Shown in pieces: positions 7,491 through 16,746 of a stretch of DNA of 64,000 bases. A program made the translations under genes and the position numbers. Within the stretch, counting starts at the first letter, position 1. Each line of letters opens with the position of its first letter. The notes under the pieces were generated by a model that ran no database searches, was not told where the DNA came from, and saw only the letters and a list, made by a program, of their open reading frames with translations. The DNA is taken from assembly GCA_934621505.1 (NCBI GenBank), contig CAKTUU010000004.1, positions 1-64,000 of the forward strand, given 5' to 3'. This stretch comes from an uncultured Clostridia bacterium (lineage in GTDB: Bacteria > Bacillota > Clostridia > Christensenellales > Aristaeellaceae).

Positions 7491-8195
7491 TTATTCGTAG
7501 TTTTCAAAACGGCGGCACCACACATATTTGGAGATGGCGCTGTTTTGGGCGCTATGCACATGGGTGCACAGCAAGTCCCGGATATAGGGCGGCAGCACCC
7601 GGTTGAACTTTACCTCCAAAATCATTTCGTCATGATCAAAGGGCGAAATGGTGGGCACATAGGGATTGAAAATGTCAATGGAGTTCAAGCCCGTATGCAG
7701 CTGCTTATCAAAGGTAATGCGCACTTCCTCCGCCGGGTGGATATAGGCCTCCCGCACATAGTCCACAATCACAACGGGATGCAGCCCATTCATCGTCATT
7801 TCCCGAAAAACGTCCCGCAAAAGGCCGCTGCGCGTCCGCTCCAGCCCCGTGGGATCTCCCGCGATCAGCTGGTCCGCCAGCAGCCGGGGAATGGCGATGG
7901 AACGTTTGGAAATCAGCGAACCCACCTTGGTTTTGCACTCCATGCGAATCATTTTATCGGAAAAATTGTAGGTGCGCATGCGGTACTTGTCACGGTTTTT
8001 AACGCCGTCCAGCTTATCGATCAGGGCGTCGTTAAACCAGGTGTCAAAATATAGCGACCGGATAAAGTACTCGTTGTTTTCATCCCCGTTGGGGTCCCGC
8101 CACAAGACCCGGTCCAGCGCCCGGCGCAGCACCTCGTACTCCACCGGGTTGATAAAAAACTTCAGTTCATGCCGCAGGGGCACAGAAATTGCCAT
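7491..8195 (-). CDS. VTC domain (polyphosphate polymerase-like) protein
   Basis: 234 residues, a stand-alone VTC/triphosphate-tunnel domain. Basic tunnel motifs in order are RHELKFFI near the N-terminus, RSLYFDT, KYRMRTY, RMECKTK, SKRSI, ILEVKFN and SAISKYVW. The eukaryotic VTC4 relative makes inorganic polyphosphate from ATP; bacterial VTC proteins are largely uncharacterised, so the reaction here is inferred. No SPX or membrane domain is attached. GGAGG lies before the ATG. It is last of three co-directional genes, 18 bp after a DUF4956 membrane gene and behind a CotH gene, an association also known from other Firmicutes. Confidence 0.88.
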   Translation of the reverse strand: MAISVPLRHELKFFINPVEYEVLRRALDRVLWRDPNGDENNEYFIRSLYFDTWFNDALIDKLDGVKNRDKYRMRTYNFSDKMIRMECKTKVGSLISKRSIAIPRLLADQLIAGDPTGLERTRSGLLRDVFREMTMNGLHPVVIVDYVREAYIHPAEEVRITFDKQLHTGLNSIDIFNPYVPTISPFDHDEMILEVKFNRVLPPYIRDLLCTHVHSAQNSAISKYVWCRRFENYE

Positions 8196-8213
8196 GCAAC
8201 GGCCTCCTTGCTC

Positions 8214-8900
8214 TTACGCGCCAACCTCGCTCTGGCAGGCCACCAGGGTCGCGTCGTGTACGCCCTCGATATCCAGCATACGGGTCACCACTTCGGTATG
8301 CTCGTTCAGGCGCACTTCATAGGTCATTTCCGCGCCCGCCCGGGTCAGCGTCTTGGAGCGCAGCTTGCTGGACTTGACGCTGCGGCGCAGCTCGCTTTGA
8401 ATGGCGCCTTCGCAGTATTCGTCATAATGCACCACCAGCAGGTAGGCGTTGGGGTTGGTAAACTTGACGAAGGTCAGCACAAACATCAAAACGGAAATGC
8501 ACAGCACCACAATGATGGCGATCAGGTACAGGCCTGCGCCCAGCAGAATGCCCATGGTCAGCGCCCAGAACATATAGGCGGTGTCCAGCGGGTCCTTTAC
8601 AGCGGTACGGAAACGCACAATGGACAGCGCGCCCACCATGCCCATGGACAGTGCGATGTCGCTTTTGATACACATAACCACAGGGGTGGTGATCAGCGTC
8701 AGCATAATCAGGGTCAGGGTAAAGGAGGGGCTGTACAGCACGCCCCGGTAGGTTTTGCGGTATACCAGAGCGATGATTATGCCCACCAGAAAGCCGATGC
8801 CCAGGGCGATGAACAGGTCGCTGGGAACAATGGATTTGAACTGGGCGGCCAGGCCGGTGGCCTGAACAATGGAAGAAGCGCTAGCGGTAATGGGCGTCAT
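8214..8900 (-). CDS. DUF4956 membrane protein
   Basis: 228 residues. The family signature GMVGALSIVRFRTAVKDPLD followed by TAYMFWAL is present around residues 90-115. Four or so hydrophobic segments fill residues ~28-145, and the last ~80 residues form a soluble domain with alternating charged strands (SELRRSVKSSKLRSK, TYEVRLNEHTEVVTRML). AAAGGAGG precedes the ATG by about 9 nt. Function is unknown. Its position between the CotH and VTC genes suggests it is the membrane partner of both. Confidence 0.88.
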   Translation of the reverse strand: MTPITASASSIVQATGLAAQFKSIVPSDLFIALGIGFLVGIIIALVYRKTYRGVLYSPSFTLTLIMLTLITTPVVMCIKSDIALSMGMVGALSIVRFRTAVKDPLDTAYMFWALTMGILLGAGLYLIAIIVVLCISVLMFVLTFVKFTNPNAYLLVVHYDEYCEGAIQSELRRSVKSSKLRSKTLTRAGAEMTYEVRLNEHTEVVTRMLDIEGVHDATLVACQSEVGA

Positions 8901-8938
8901 GGGGGTTCCTCCTTTGCATGATTGGGGATAGGGTATCG

Positions 8939-11900
8939 CTACTCCGCGTCGGCGGGCATGGGCGGTTTTTCACCAAAATAGGTGACCATTTGCGCGTCAG
9001 ACAGGTTAAACTGCTCCTGCACCATTTCGTAGAACAGGGTCGGGCGCTTTTTCAGCACGTTGCGCAGACGGTTCAGGCGGGTGTTCCAATACCGCAGCGC
9101 TCCCTCCGGCGTGGTGGGATTATCAAAGGTGATGGCCTTGTCCGTTTCCTCCGCCCAGCGGGCAAAGTGCAGGCTCATTTCCGGCTCAATCATGGCCACC
9201 ATCTTGTCCAGCTCCTGGGTCATAAAGTCGGTGGTAAACACCTGGAAGATTTCGCCCAGACGGGTCAGGAACTTGTCCTTCATTTCATCGCTTTCCAGCA
9301 GCTTGCGAATCAGGGTATTATTGATCTTTTGCTGGCCGGCGCCCTCCGCTTTCAGGTAGCTCTTGGGGCTGTTGTAGCTGCTGTTAAACAGGCCGTAGTC
9401 GGCGTCGTAGAAAATCCAGCGCCACTTGGAGCCTTCCGTGCCCAGCTTATAAAAACGAATGTTGCCGGGGTCGGAATTGCCAAAGAACATTTCAAAGGCC
9501 ATGTAGTCAAAGTAGTTGTCCACATCGATACGGTCCAGCAGGTATTGCAGATCCTCCTCGCTGGTGCCGGGGGACAGGGTCTTGGCCGTTTTGATCAGAT
9601 CAGAGTATTCCTTCTTGCTGCCATACTTGGAGGTGCCGCTGGCCTCCAGAATGGTCATGTTGTCCGCTTCCTCCATGGAAATACCCTCGTGCTGCGCCAC
9701 AAAGAAGCGGTCCACACGCTCACGCATGTTGTAGTGGCCCCAGTACACGCCGTTCAGGTAAACCACCACCGGGTTCCACGCCTGATGGATGACGGTGCTG
9801 GGGGTATCGGTGTTTTCGTTAAAGCGGTCGATCAGGCGGCTTTGCAGGCCGTCCACCAGGCGGGTCCAGGCGTTGTCGTTGCCGCCCATGCGCAATACAA
9901 AGCTCTTGTACTGGGTAAAGGGAAGCTGGTCAAACAGCTTGGCGTCAAAGTACTTGCTTCCATACTTGGCCTTGGCCCGGAACTTGAAGCTCTTTTGCGG
10001 CATGTCCAGGCTGTATTGGCCCTGCAGGCTGAACTCGCAATCCTGGCTCAGGATGGTGGATCCATCCAGGCCAAAGTACTCCACATGCACCTCGTGAGGC
10101 TCCTTGCCAATGGTGCGGTACTGGGGCTTGCTGCCGTCCAGCAGCTTAAAGGGAATCTTTTCCTTGTTCATTTCACCGCCGGCAATCAGCATGCCGTTGG
10201 TTTCGCCCCACAGGTTGTCCGGGTCGGTAACCAGGCTGACCACCGGCAGGGTGTGATACAGGTTCATCATGTAGGATTCGGTTACCGTATCGCTGGGCTG
10301 CAATTTGCCGCCGGGGTCAAAGGCCCGTGCCCGCAGCACCGTTACCCGCTGTACCGTAATCACATCCCCCGCCTGGTAGCGTATGCCGCTTTCCTGGGTG
10401 GGGATGGAGCCGTCGGTGGTATAGTACACGTCGCAGTCTTCAGGAATCTGAATGGTCAGTTCCAGCGTTTCTTTATATTCGCCGCCGGGCTGGGAGAAGG
10501 CGGGCGTTTTGGCATAGCCATAATAGCCGGTTCCGTTGGCCTCGCCAGGCGTGGGAGTGTCGTAGTAATAGTATCCGCTAAGGCCCAGCGTGCGGCCATA
10601 GCTGTGGTCGGTGGGAATCAGGCTGAGGGGAACGCGGTCCAGAACGCGGCCCGTAGGGTCGCAAAAGGTAATGGTTTCGCCGCCTGCGCGGCGCAGCTTA
10701 AAGTTGGTATGGTATTCGCTGGTGGTGGATAATTCGGGATGCCCGTCCAGATACACAATCATATATTGCCCCGGCTGAATGGTTGCTCCTTCGGGAAACT
10801 GCCAGCGGCGGGGGCGCTTGATATGGTCGCTGAGGCCATAGCCGGATAAATTCACAACGGAACTGGAGCTGTTGTATAATTCCACATAATCGGTGGTAAC
10901 GCCGGTGGAGCCAAGGGCAACGCTGGAATTGCTGGCCATGATCTCGCTGATGATAACGCCGGTGGGGTTATAGGCGCGGAAGATTTCATCCGTCCGCGCC
11001 TGACCGGCGGCATTGTTGGGCTGACCGGGCGTGGTCAGTTCAAACAGACGCCAATCCCCCACATCGCTGCGCCCGTAGGAATAGTCCTCCGGCACGTTTT
11101 CAATGCTGACCCGGTCCACCAGGCGGCCGTACTCATCGCTGAGCACGATGGTTTCCCGCTCGGCGGAGATGCCAAAGTTGGTGTGAGGAATGCCGTTGGC
11201 CTGCAATTTATCCTTTTTGGAGCAATACACCAGATAGTAGCCATTGGCCGGAATGACAGCACCCTCCGGAAAACGCCACTTCATGGGCTTGTTTTCCTTA
11301 TCGCTCAGGTAATAATGGCTCAGGTCAATATCCCGGTCCGTATTGTTCTTCAATTCCACCCAGTCCACAATGTCGCCATCCTCGTCCGGGATGCCGATTT
11401 TGGGGTCCGGGCATACCTCGTTAATGACCAGGTCGCCGCTTTCAATCTGGTTGGCGCTGCGATAGGCCACAAAGCCCTCCTCGGTATTTTCATAGCCGGG
11501 GCTGTAATAATCCGTGGTTTCATAATGGCGGAAGCCGTCCTCGTCAACGCTCGTCAGCGCATAGCAGCTATCCGGCGTCAGGGTGGGGGTCACCAGTTCG
11601 TCGATCAGGTACATGTCCGGATCGTACAAATAGATATGGCAGCCCGCCGATGAAATTTTGAATTTGCCATGGAAGGGCTTGGAAGGATCCAGCTGGTAGC
11701 TGTCAGACGCAAACACCACCACCCGCTCCCCCGCCTTCAGGGTATATTCGGGGAACGCGAACTGAATGCGGTCGGTGCGCACAGTCAGCATAACGCCTTC
11801 CATATCCAGGTCGTGACCGGTGCCGTTATACAGCTCCAGCCAGTCGCTGAACTTGCCGTCCTCATCCGGCACGGCGGAACTATTGGCGGCCATTACCTCG

Positions 11901-12121
11901 CTGATGACCAGCCCGGTATAGTGGCTGCTGCCCACATGACGGCCCGCCTGTTTGGGAAAGACCGCGTACATAACGGCCAGCAGCGCCACAAACAGCAGCA
12001 GCAGCGGCAGCACGGTACGCGCCTGGCTTTTGCGCCTGCGGGGCGCGTAATCCTTTTGCGGACGCCGGGCAGGCCGCTGCACCGGTCGTTCCGGCTGCTG
12101 TTGCGGGGTCTGATACTGCAT
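8939..12121 (-). CDS. CotH kinase family protein with lamin-tail domains
   Basis: 1060 residues. A basic, Gln/Pro/Arg-rich cytoplasmic tail (1-36) leads to one transmembrane helix (~37-55), so the bulk is extracytoplasmic. Three lamin-tail-type beta domains follow (~68-190, ~225-350, ~390-515; each starts like VISEVMAANSS with a WLEL/WVEL/YVEL strand). Next is a chitobiase-C-like strand module (YYTTDGSIPT, ~560-625), then the CotH domain (~645-960) with NMRERVDRFF and the metal-binding-like YDADYG. CotH of Bacillus phosphorylates spore-coat proteins; whether this relative is an active kinase is inferred. AAAGGAGG lies 11 nt before the ATG, and an extended -10 promoter lies upstream. It is first of the CotH-DUF4956-VTC set. 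Confidence 0.9.
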   Translation of the reverse strand: MQYQTPQQQPERPVQRPARRPQKDYAPRRRKSQARTVLPLLLLFVALLAVMYAVFPKQAGRHVGSSHYTGLVISEVMAANSSAVPDEDGKFSDWLELYNGTGHDLDMEGVMLTVRTDRIQFAFPEYTLKAGERVVVFASDSYQLDPSKPFHGKFKISSAGCHIYLYDPDMYLIDELVTPTLTPDSCYALTSVDEDGFRHYETTDYYSPGYENTEEGFVAYRSANQIESGDLVINEVCPDPKIGIPDEDGDIVDWVELKNNTDRDIDLSHYYLSDKENKPMKWRFPEGAVIPANGYYLVYCSKKDKLQANGIPHTNFGISAERETIVLSDEYGRLVDRVSIENVPEDYSYGRSDVGDWRLFELTTPGQPNNAAGQARTDEIFRAYNPTGVIISEIMASNSSVALGSTGVTTDYVELYNSSSSVVNLSGYGLSDHIKRPRRWQFPEGATIQPGQYMIVYLDGHPELSTTSEYHTNFKLRRAGGETITFCDPTGRVLDRVPLSLIPTDHSYGRTLGLSGYYYYDTPTPGEANGTGYYGYAKTPAFSQPGGEYKETLELTIQIPEDCDVYYTTDGSIPTQESGIRYQAGDVITVQRVTVLRARAFDPGGKLQPSDTVTESYMMNLYHTLPVVSLVTDPDNLWGETNGMLIAGGEMNKEKIPFKLLDGSKPQYRTIGKEPHEVHVEYFGLDGSTILSQDCEFSLQGQYSLDMPQKSFKFRAKAKYGSKYFDAKLFDQLPFTQYKSFVLRMGGNDNAWTRLVDGLQSRLIDRFNENTDTPSTVIHQAWNPVVVYLNGVYWGHYNMRERVDRFFVAQHEGISMEEADNMTILEASGTSKYGSKKEYSDLIKTAKTLSPGTSEEDLQYLLDRIDVDNYFDYMAFEMFFGNSDPGNIRFYKLGTEGSKWRWIFYDADYGLFNSSYNSPKSYLKAEGAGQQKINNTLIRKLLESDEMKDKFLTRLGEIFQVFTTDFMTQELDKMVAMIEPEMSLHFARWAEETDKAITFDNPTTPEGALRYWNTRLNRLRNVLKKRPTLFYEMVQEQFNLSDAQMVTYFGEKPPMPADAE

Positions 12122-12177
12122 AAGAAAGCTAGCCTCCTTTCGGCATTCTGCCTGATGAAGGGCAGACGTATGCGTTT

Positions 12178-12206
12178 ATTATATCACAGGTGTCAAAACT
12201 TTGAAA
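12178..12206 (-). promoter_or_regulatory. Extended -10 promoter for the CotH cluster
   Basis: Minus strand TGATATAAT (12186-12178) is a consensus -10 with the upstream TG. A weak -35, TTTCAA (12206-12201), sits 17 bp upstream. The start would be ~50 nt before the CotH ATG. Confidence 0.6.
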
Positions 12207-12241
12207 CTTCCAATATGTATCAAATTGCGGCAAAACCGCCC

Positions 12242-13594
12242 TTAGACCACGCTTTTTTGCAGCCACTTGTCGCCCCGGTACCGCCACAGGAAGCACCCGC
12301 TGCGCAGCACCCAGTCCGCAAACATGGCCGCCCACACCCCCAGCAGCCCCATGTTCAACCCTCTTACCAGCACATAGCTCAGGCCAATTCGCAGCGACCA
12401 CATGCTGATAACCGATACGGTCATGGTAAACCGGGCGTCCCCGGCGGCGCGCAGCGCGTTGGGCAGGGTAAAGCTGGCCGGCCAGAAAATGGCCGCCGCC
12501 ACGCAATACCACTTCAGCACCTGACAGGCCGCGTCCAGTCCCTCCCGGCTCAGGTTAAATAATCCTGCAATCTGGGGCGCAAGCAGGAACAGGACCAGAT
12601 ACATCACCACCGCGCACAGATAGACAGCCCCCATCAGCTTGCGGGTATAATACCGCGCCTGCCGCCGGTCGCCCGCTCCCACGCACTGCCCCACCACCGT
12701 TACCAGAGCCAGGCCCATGGCGCTGCCGGGCAGGTTCCACAGGCTGGCAATGCTGTTGCTTACGGCGTTGGCGGCAATCTGCGCCTCGCCCAGGGTGCTG
12801 AGAACGCCCGCTACCAGCAGCTTGCCAATTTGGAAGATGCTGTTTTCAATGCCGCTGGGAATGCCCAGACGGAAAATGCGGCCAATCATCTGGCGGTCCA
12901 TCTGAGGCCGCAAGGGCTGGTCCAGGTAAATGGGCAGTTCCTGATTGAGCAAAAGACGCATCACAATGATTGCACCCACGCAGCGGGATACCAGCGACGC
13001 GATGGCCGCCCCCGCCACCTCCATCTTCAGCCCGTAAATCAGCAGGGCGTTGCCCGCTACGTTTATCAAATTCATCATCAGGGCGGTAAACATGCTGGCC
13101 CGGCTGTTGCTCATGGCCCGCAGCAGCGCCGCGCCGCCGTTATACAGCGCCAGCGCGGGATAGCTGACGGCCGATATGCGCAGATAGGCGCGGGCATAGG
13201 CCATGGTGGCGGGCTGAAGCTGTCCAAAGCACAGGGTAATTATGGGCTGGGCAAAAAACAGCGATACAGCCCCCAGCGCCATGGCAATGGCCAGCGCCAC
13301 ATACAGCAGCTGTTTGGCCGCGCCACAGGCCTCGCGGCGGCTTTGCTTGCCCAGATACTGAGCGGCCACAATGGCTCCGCCGGTGGCCATAGCTGAAAAA
13401 AGCTGGATAAACAGCACGTTAATGCTATCCACCAGCGATACGGCGCTGACCGCGCCTTCCGATATGCCGCTGACCATAACCGTATCCGCCATGCCGATGA
13501 ACACAGCCAAAAACTGCTCGATCACCAGCGGCACAATCAGCCGCACCAAATCCCGATTGGAAAAAAGCAAGCGATTACTGTTCGTTGGTAACAC
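12242..13594 (-). CDS. MATE family efflux transporter
   Basis: 450 residues with about twelve hydrophobic segments in the two-bundle MATE pattern. The N-terminal consensus region LVRLIVPLVIEQFLAVFIGM then ADTVMVS is clear, as is AAQYLGKQSRREA after helix 2. Members export cationic drugs or metabolites in exchange for Na+ or H+; the substrate cannot be deduced. The start is uncertain: GTG at 13594 has GGGAAG immediately before it, too close for a normal ribosome site, and the first 20 bp overlap the end of the upstream gene, so coupling is likely. Confidence 0.88.
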   Translation of the reverse strand: MLPTNSNRLLFSNRDLVRLIVPLVIEQFLAVFIGMADTVMVSGISEGAVSAVSLVDSINVLFIQLFSAMATGGAIVAAQYLGKQSRREACGAAKQLLYVALAIAMALGAVSLFFAQPIITLCFGQLQPATMAYARAYLRISAVSYPALALYNGGAALLRAMSNSRASMFTALMMNLINVAGNALLIYGLKMEVAGAAIASLVSRCVGAIIVMRLLLNQELPIYLDQPLRPQMDRQMIGRIFRLGIPSGIENSIFQIGKLLVAGVLSTLGEAQIAANAVSNSIASLWNLPGSAMGLALVTVVGQCVGAGDRRQARYYTRKLMGAVYLCAVVMYLVLFLLAPQIAGLFNLSREGLDAACQVLKWYCVAAAIFWPASFTLPNALRAAGDARFTMTVSVISMWSLRIGLSYVLVRGLNMGLLGVWAAMFADWVLRSGCFLWRYRGDKWLQKSVV

Positions 13595-14645
13595 CTTCCC
13601 GCTTTGCGTGTCCCTTGCGCAGACTGACGATATTTTCCACCACCGTCATCACCGCGCCCGCCAGAATGGTCAAATAGTAGGTAGAAAAGCGCCACAGCAG
13701 CAGCGCCACAAACAGCTGCGCGTCAGGAAAAACGCCCTTAAACAGCACGGCGAAGCCGCCTTCCTGCGCGCCGCTGGCGCCGGGCAGGGGCGTATAGCTG
13801 GCGCCAATATACAGCAGCACGCCCATGGTGATGATCTGGCCGGAGGTAACGCCGCTAAGCCCCAAAGCGTGATAGATGGCGATAATGACCAGCATCAGGG
13901 ACATCAGCTGCGCCAGGGCGATCAGGCACTGAATCAGCACGTCCTTTGGGTGACGAATGACCAATTGAATGCTGCTGAGAAAATTCTCGCAGTGGTTTTC
14001 CCACTTTTCACGGGCAGCCTCCGGGTTTTTGCACAGGCGCAGCTTGGTGCCAATGCTGATGCATTTATCAATGACCCAGCGCACCGCCCGCCGGCTGATG
14101 GCCATCAGCACCAGCAGGCCGATGCTGAAAAAATTGACCAGATAGCCCAGCAGCACAAACCACCTCAATCCCTCGGTATGGGCTGCCACAAAGGAAGCGT
14201 GGCTGATCCACAGCACCGCGCCGCTGACCAGCAGCACCGCCTGAAAAATAATAAACTTGACCGCCATGCCGGAACCGCTGATGCCAATGGACACGCCGTA
14301 TTTGCTGAGCCGGTACATCTCCATGGGCTGACCGCCGGTGGCGCCGGGGGTAATGTTGCTGTAATACACGCCGGTCATGGCCGCGTGCAGGCTTTGCCAC
14401 AGCTTGATTTTCTTGCCCTGCATGCGCAAAAAGTGGTGAATGGCCAGTGCGTCCATTAAAATATACAACAGCCAGCACCCAAGGCAGGCCAGCAGGTATA
14501 CGGGGCTCAAATTTCGCAGCGCCTGCCCCAGCGATTCCATATCATTGCCGCTGAAACCGATATAAAGAACCACTCCAAAAGTGAGCAGCAGAAAAAGAAA
14601 GTTAAAAATCTTCTGGTAATTGCCATTGGTCTTTTTCTTGCTCAT
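13575..14645 (-). CDS. Lysylphosphatidylglycerol synthase-type transmembrane protein (flippase-like)
   Basis: 356 residues from ATG 14645 (GGGAG just upstream). An in-frame extension to 14861 would run over the probable promoter and lacks a ribosome site. It is polytopic with ~8 helices, matching the N-terminal domain of MprF and YbhN/AglD-like proteins: ALAIHHFLRMQGKKIKLWQ, YYSNITPGATGGQPMEMY, and PGASGAQEGGFAVLF near the end. In MprF this domain flips the modified lipid; the soluble aminoacyl-transferase domain is absent here. The substrate is unknown, possibly a lipid-linked sugar. Overlaps the MATE gene by 20 bp. Confidence 0.85.
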   Translation of the reverse strand: MSKKKTNGNYQKIFNFLFLLLTFGVVLYIGFSGNDMESLGQALRNLSPVYLLACLGCWLLYILMDALAIHHFLRMQGKKIKLWQSLHAAMTGVYYSNITPGATGGQPMEMYRLSKYGVSIGISGSGMAVKFIIFQAVLLVSGAVLWISHASFVAAHTEGLRWFVLLGYLVNFFSIGLLVLMAISRRAVRWVIDKCISIGTKLRLCKNPEAAREKWENHCENFLSSIQLVIRHPKDVLIQCLIALAQLMSLMLVIIAIYHALGLSGVTSGQIITMGVLLYIGASYTPLPGASGAQEGGFAVLFKGVFPDAQLFVALLLWRFSTYYLTILAGAVMTVVENIVSLRKGHAKREGVTNEQ

Positions 14646-14694
14646 GTCACCGCTCCCGCCTTGCAGATTAGGCCGCCAAGGGCGTACCAAAGTT

Positions 14695-14723
14695 AGTATA
14701 CCACACTCCCGGCGCAATAGCAA
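14695..14723 (-). promoter_or_regulatory. Probable promoter for the flippase-like gene and MATE gene
   Basis: Minus strand TTGCTA (14723-14718), 17 bp, TATACT (14700-14695). It is one of two divergent promoters in the 324-bp space (14646-14969) between this gene and pckA. The -35 matches four of six consensus bases. Confidence 0.5.
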
Positions 14724-14843
14724 CGTCCCGTTTGCCCATACGGCCATGCTTTGCGGAGCCTTTACGCCCTTCGCCCCTTTTTGGGGAAAATCCGCCAATA
14801 TTGGTTCAAAAGTGAAATAATTTTGAACTTTGCCAAAACGGCA

Positions 14844-14872
14844 TTGACAATCTTCAAACAACTGGATATGAT
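14844..14872 (+). promoter_or_regulatory. pckA promoter
   Basis: TTGACA (14844-14849), 17 bp, TATGAT (14867-14872). The transcript would start near 14879, leaving a leader of about 90 nt before the ATG at 14970. No clear riboswitch or attenuator is seen in the leader. Confidence 0.82.
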
Positions 14873-14969
14873 GAAGATGCTATCATGCGGTTAGTTTGCG
14901 GAAACATTCGCACCGTTGACTGGCACGCCGCAGTAGCTTGCAACATTAATGAAAGAGGAGTTAACGAAG

Positions 14970-16574
14970 ATGGCACAGATTGATCTGAGCAAGTATGGCA
15001 TCACCGGCACTACGGAAATCGTTCACAACCCTTCTTATGAAATGCTTTTCGAAGAAGAAACCAAGCCCGGTCTGGAAGGCTTTGAAAAAGGCCAGGTCAG
15101 CGAGCTGGGCGCTGTGAACGTGATGACCGGTATCTACACCGGCCGCTCCCCCAAGGACAAGTATATCGTCATGGACGACACCTCCAGGAACACCGTGTGG
15201 TGGACCAGCGACGAATACAAGAACGACAACCATCCCGCCAGCCTGGAAGCCTGGAAGGCCGTAAAGGAACTGGCCAAGAAGGAACTGTCCAACAAACGCC
15301 TGTTTGTGGTGGACGCTTTCTGCGGCGCCAATCACGACACCCGCATGGCCATCCGCTTTATCGTGGAAGTGGCCTGGCAGGCTCACTTCGTCAAGAACAT
15401 GTTCATCCAGCCCACCGAGGAAGAACTGGCCAACTTTGAGCCGGACTTCGTGGTGTACAACGCCTCCAAGGCCAAGGTGGAAAACTACAAGGAACTGGGC
15501 CTGAATTCCGAAACCGCCGTCATGTTCAACCTGACCAGCCGTGAGCAGGTCATCATCAACACCTGGTACGGCGGCGAAATGAAGAAGGGCATGTTCTCCA
15601 TGATGAACTACTTCCTGCCGCTGAAGGGCATTGCCTCCATGCACTGCTCCGCCAACACCGATATGGACGGCAAGAACACCGCCATCTTCTTCGGCCTGTC
15701 CGGCACCGGCAAGACCACCCTGTCCACCGACCCCAAGCGTCTGCTGATCGGCGACGACGAGCACGGCTGGGACGACAACGGCGTGTTCAACTTTGAGGGC
15801 GGCTGCTACGCCAAGGTCATCAACCTGGACAAGGAGTCCGAGCCCGACATCTACAACGCCATCAAGCGCAACGCTCTGCTGGAGAACGTCACTCTGGACG
15901 AGAACGGCAAGATCGATTTCGCCGACAAGAGCGTGACCGAGAACACCCGTGTGTCCTACCCCATCAACCACATCGAAAAGATCGTGCGCCCCGTATCCGC
16001 CGCGCCTGACGCCAAGAACGTCATCTTCCTGTCCGCGGACGCCTTCGGCGTGCTGCCTCCCGTGTCCGTGCTGACTCCTGAGCAGACCAAGTACTACTTC
16101 CTGTCCGGCTTCACCGCCAAGCTGGCCGGTACCGAGCGCGGCATCACCGAGCCCACCCCCACCTTCTCCGCCTGCTTCGGCCAGGCCTTCCTGGAGCTGC
16201 ATCCCACCAAGTACGCCGAAGAACTGGTAAAGAAGATGGAAAAGAGCGGCGCGAAGGCCTACCTGGTCAACACCGGTTGGAACGGCACCGGCAAGCGTAT
16301 CTCCATCAAGGATACCCGCGGCATCATTGACGCCATTCTGGATGGCTCCATCCTGAAGGCTCCCACCAAGAAGATCCCCTACTTCGACTTCGAGGTTCCC
16401 ACCGAACTGCCCGGCGTGGACAGCCACATTCTGGATCCCCGCGACACCTACGCCGACGCTTCCCAGTGGGATGAGAAGGCCAAGGATCTGGCTGGCCGCT
16501 TCATCAAGAACTTCGCCAAGTACGAAGGCAATGAAGCCGGCAAGAAGCTGGTTGCCGCCGGTCCCAAGCTGTAA
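14970..16574 (+). CDS. pckA: Phosphoenolpyruvate carboxykinase (ATP)
   Basis: 534 residues. Interconverts oxaloacetate + ATP and phosphoenolpyruvate + CO2 + ADP. It carries the kinase-1a loop GLSGTGKTTL (from about residue 242), preceded by MHCSANTDMDGKNTAIFFG, then LIGDDEHGW for Mg2+ and GFTAKLAGTERG near the ATP pocket. TGIYTGRSPKDK near residue 50 is the oxaloacetate-binding region. ATG 14970 is chosen over one at 14949 because AAAGAGGAG ends 9 nt before it. Codon use is noticeably more biased (GCC, AAG, CTG, ATC) than in neighbours, consistent with high expression. In anaerobes the enzyme can run as a CO2-fixing, ATP-yielding step or in gluconeogenesis; fbp lies nearby. Confidence 0.97.
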   Translation: MAQIDLSKYGITGTTEIVHNPSYEMLFEEETKPGLEGFEKGQVSELGAVNVMTGIYTGRSPKDKYIVMDDTSRNTVWWTSDEYKNDNHPASLEAWKAVKELAKKELSNKRLFVVDAFCGANHDTRMAIRFIVEVAWQAHFVKNMFIQPTEEELANFEPDFVVYNASKAKVENYKELGLNSETAVMFNLTSREQVIINTWYGGEMKKGMFSMMNYFLPLKGIASMHCSANTDMDGKNTAIFFGLSGTGKTTLSTDPKRLLIGDDEHGWDDNGVFNFEGGCYAKVINLDKESEPDIYNAIKRNALLENVTLDENGKIDFADKSVTENTRVSYPINHIEKIVRPVSAAPDAKNVIFLSADAFGVLPPVSVLTPEQTKYYFLSGFTAKLAGTERGITEPTPTFSACFGQAFLELHPTKYAEELVKKMEKSGAKAYLVNTGWNGTGKRISIKDTRGIIDAILDGSILKAPTKKIPYFDFEVPTELPGVDSHILDPRDTYADASQWDEKAKDLAGRFIKNFAKYEGNEAGKKLVAAGPKL

Positions 16575-16591
16575 TCGAAAAAACCTTTTCA

Positions 16592-16620
16592 GGAGCGTCT
16601 CTTCGGGGGCGCTCCTTTTC
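16592..16620 (+). terminator. pckA terminator with UUCG tetraloop
   Basis: Ten-pair stem ggagcgtctc / ggggcgctcc (two G-U pairs) closed by TTCG at 16602-16605, followed by ttttcgtttgtt. Confidence 0.9.
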
Positions 16621-16637
16621 GTTTGTTAAAAAAGTTC

Positions 16638-16671
16638 AAAAAAATGGCTGCCTGCATAAATACAAGCAGCC
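16638..16671 (-). terminator. Terminator for the leftward glycosyltransferase operon
   Basis: On the minus strand GGCTGC (16671-16666) pairs with GCAGCC (16651-16646) across a 14-nt loop and is followed by A then TTTTTTT (16644-16638). The short stem makes it moderate. Confidence 0.6.
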
Positions 16672-16746
16672 TTAAAAGAATCTATGCGGTACAAGACTTA
16701 GGGCCAGTGCCCTGCGGCTGCCCGTGGGAAAGGCGGCAGCCGCCTG

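Noticed and set aside
14873..14969. Riboswitch in the pckA leader
   Set aside because: The ~90-nt leader shows no recognisable aptamer core or terminator/antiterminator pair.
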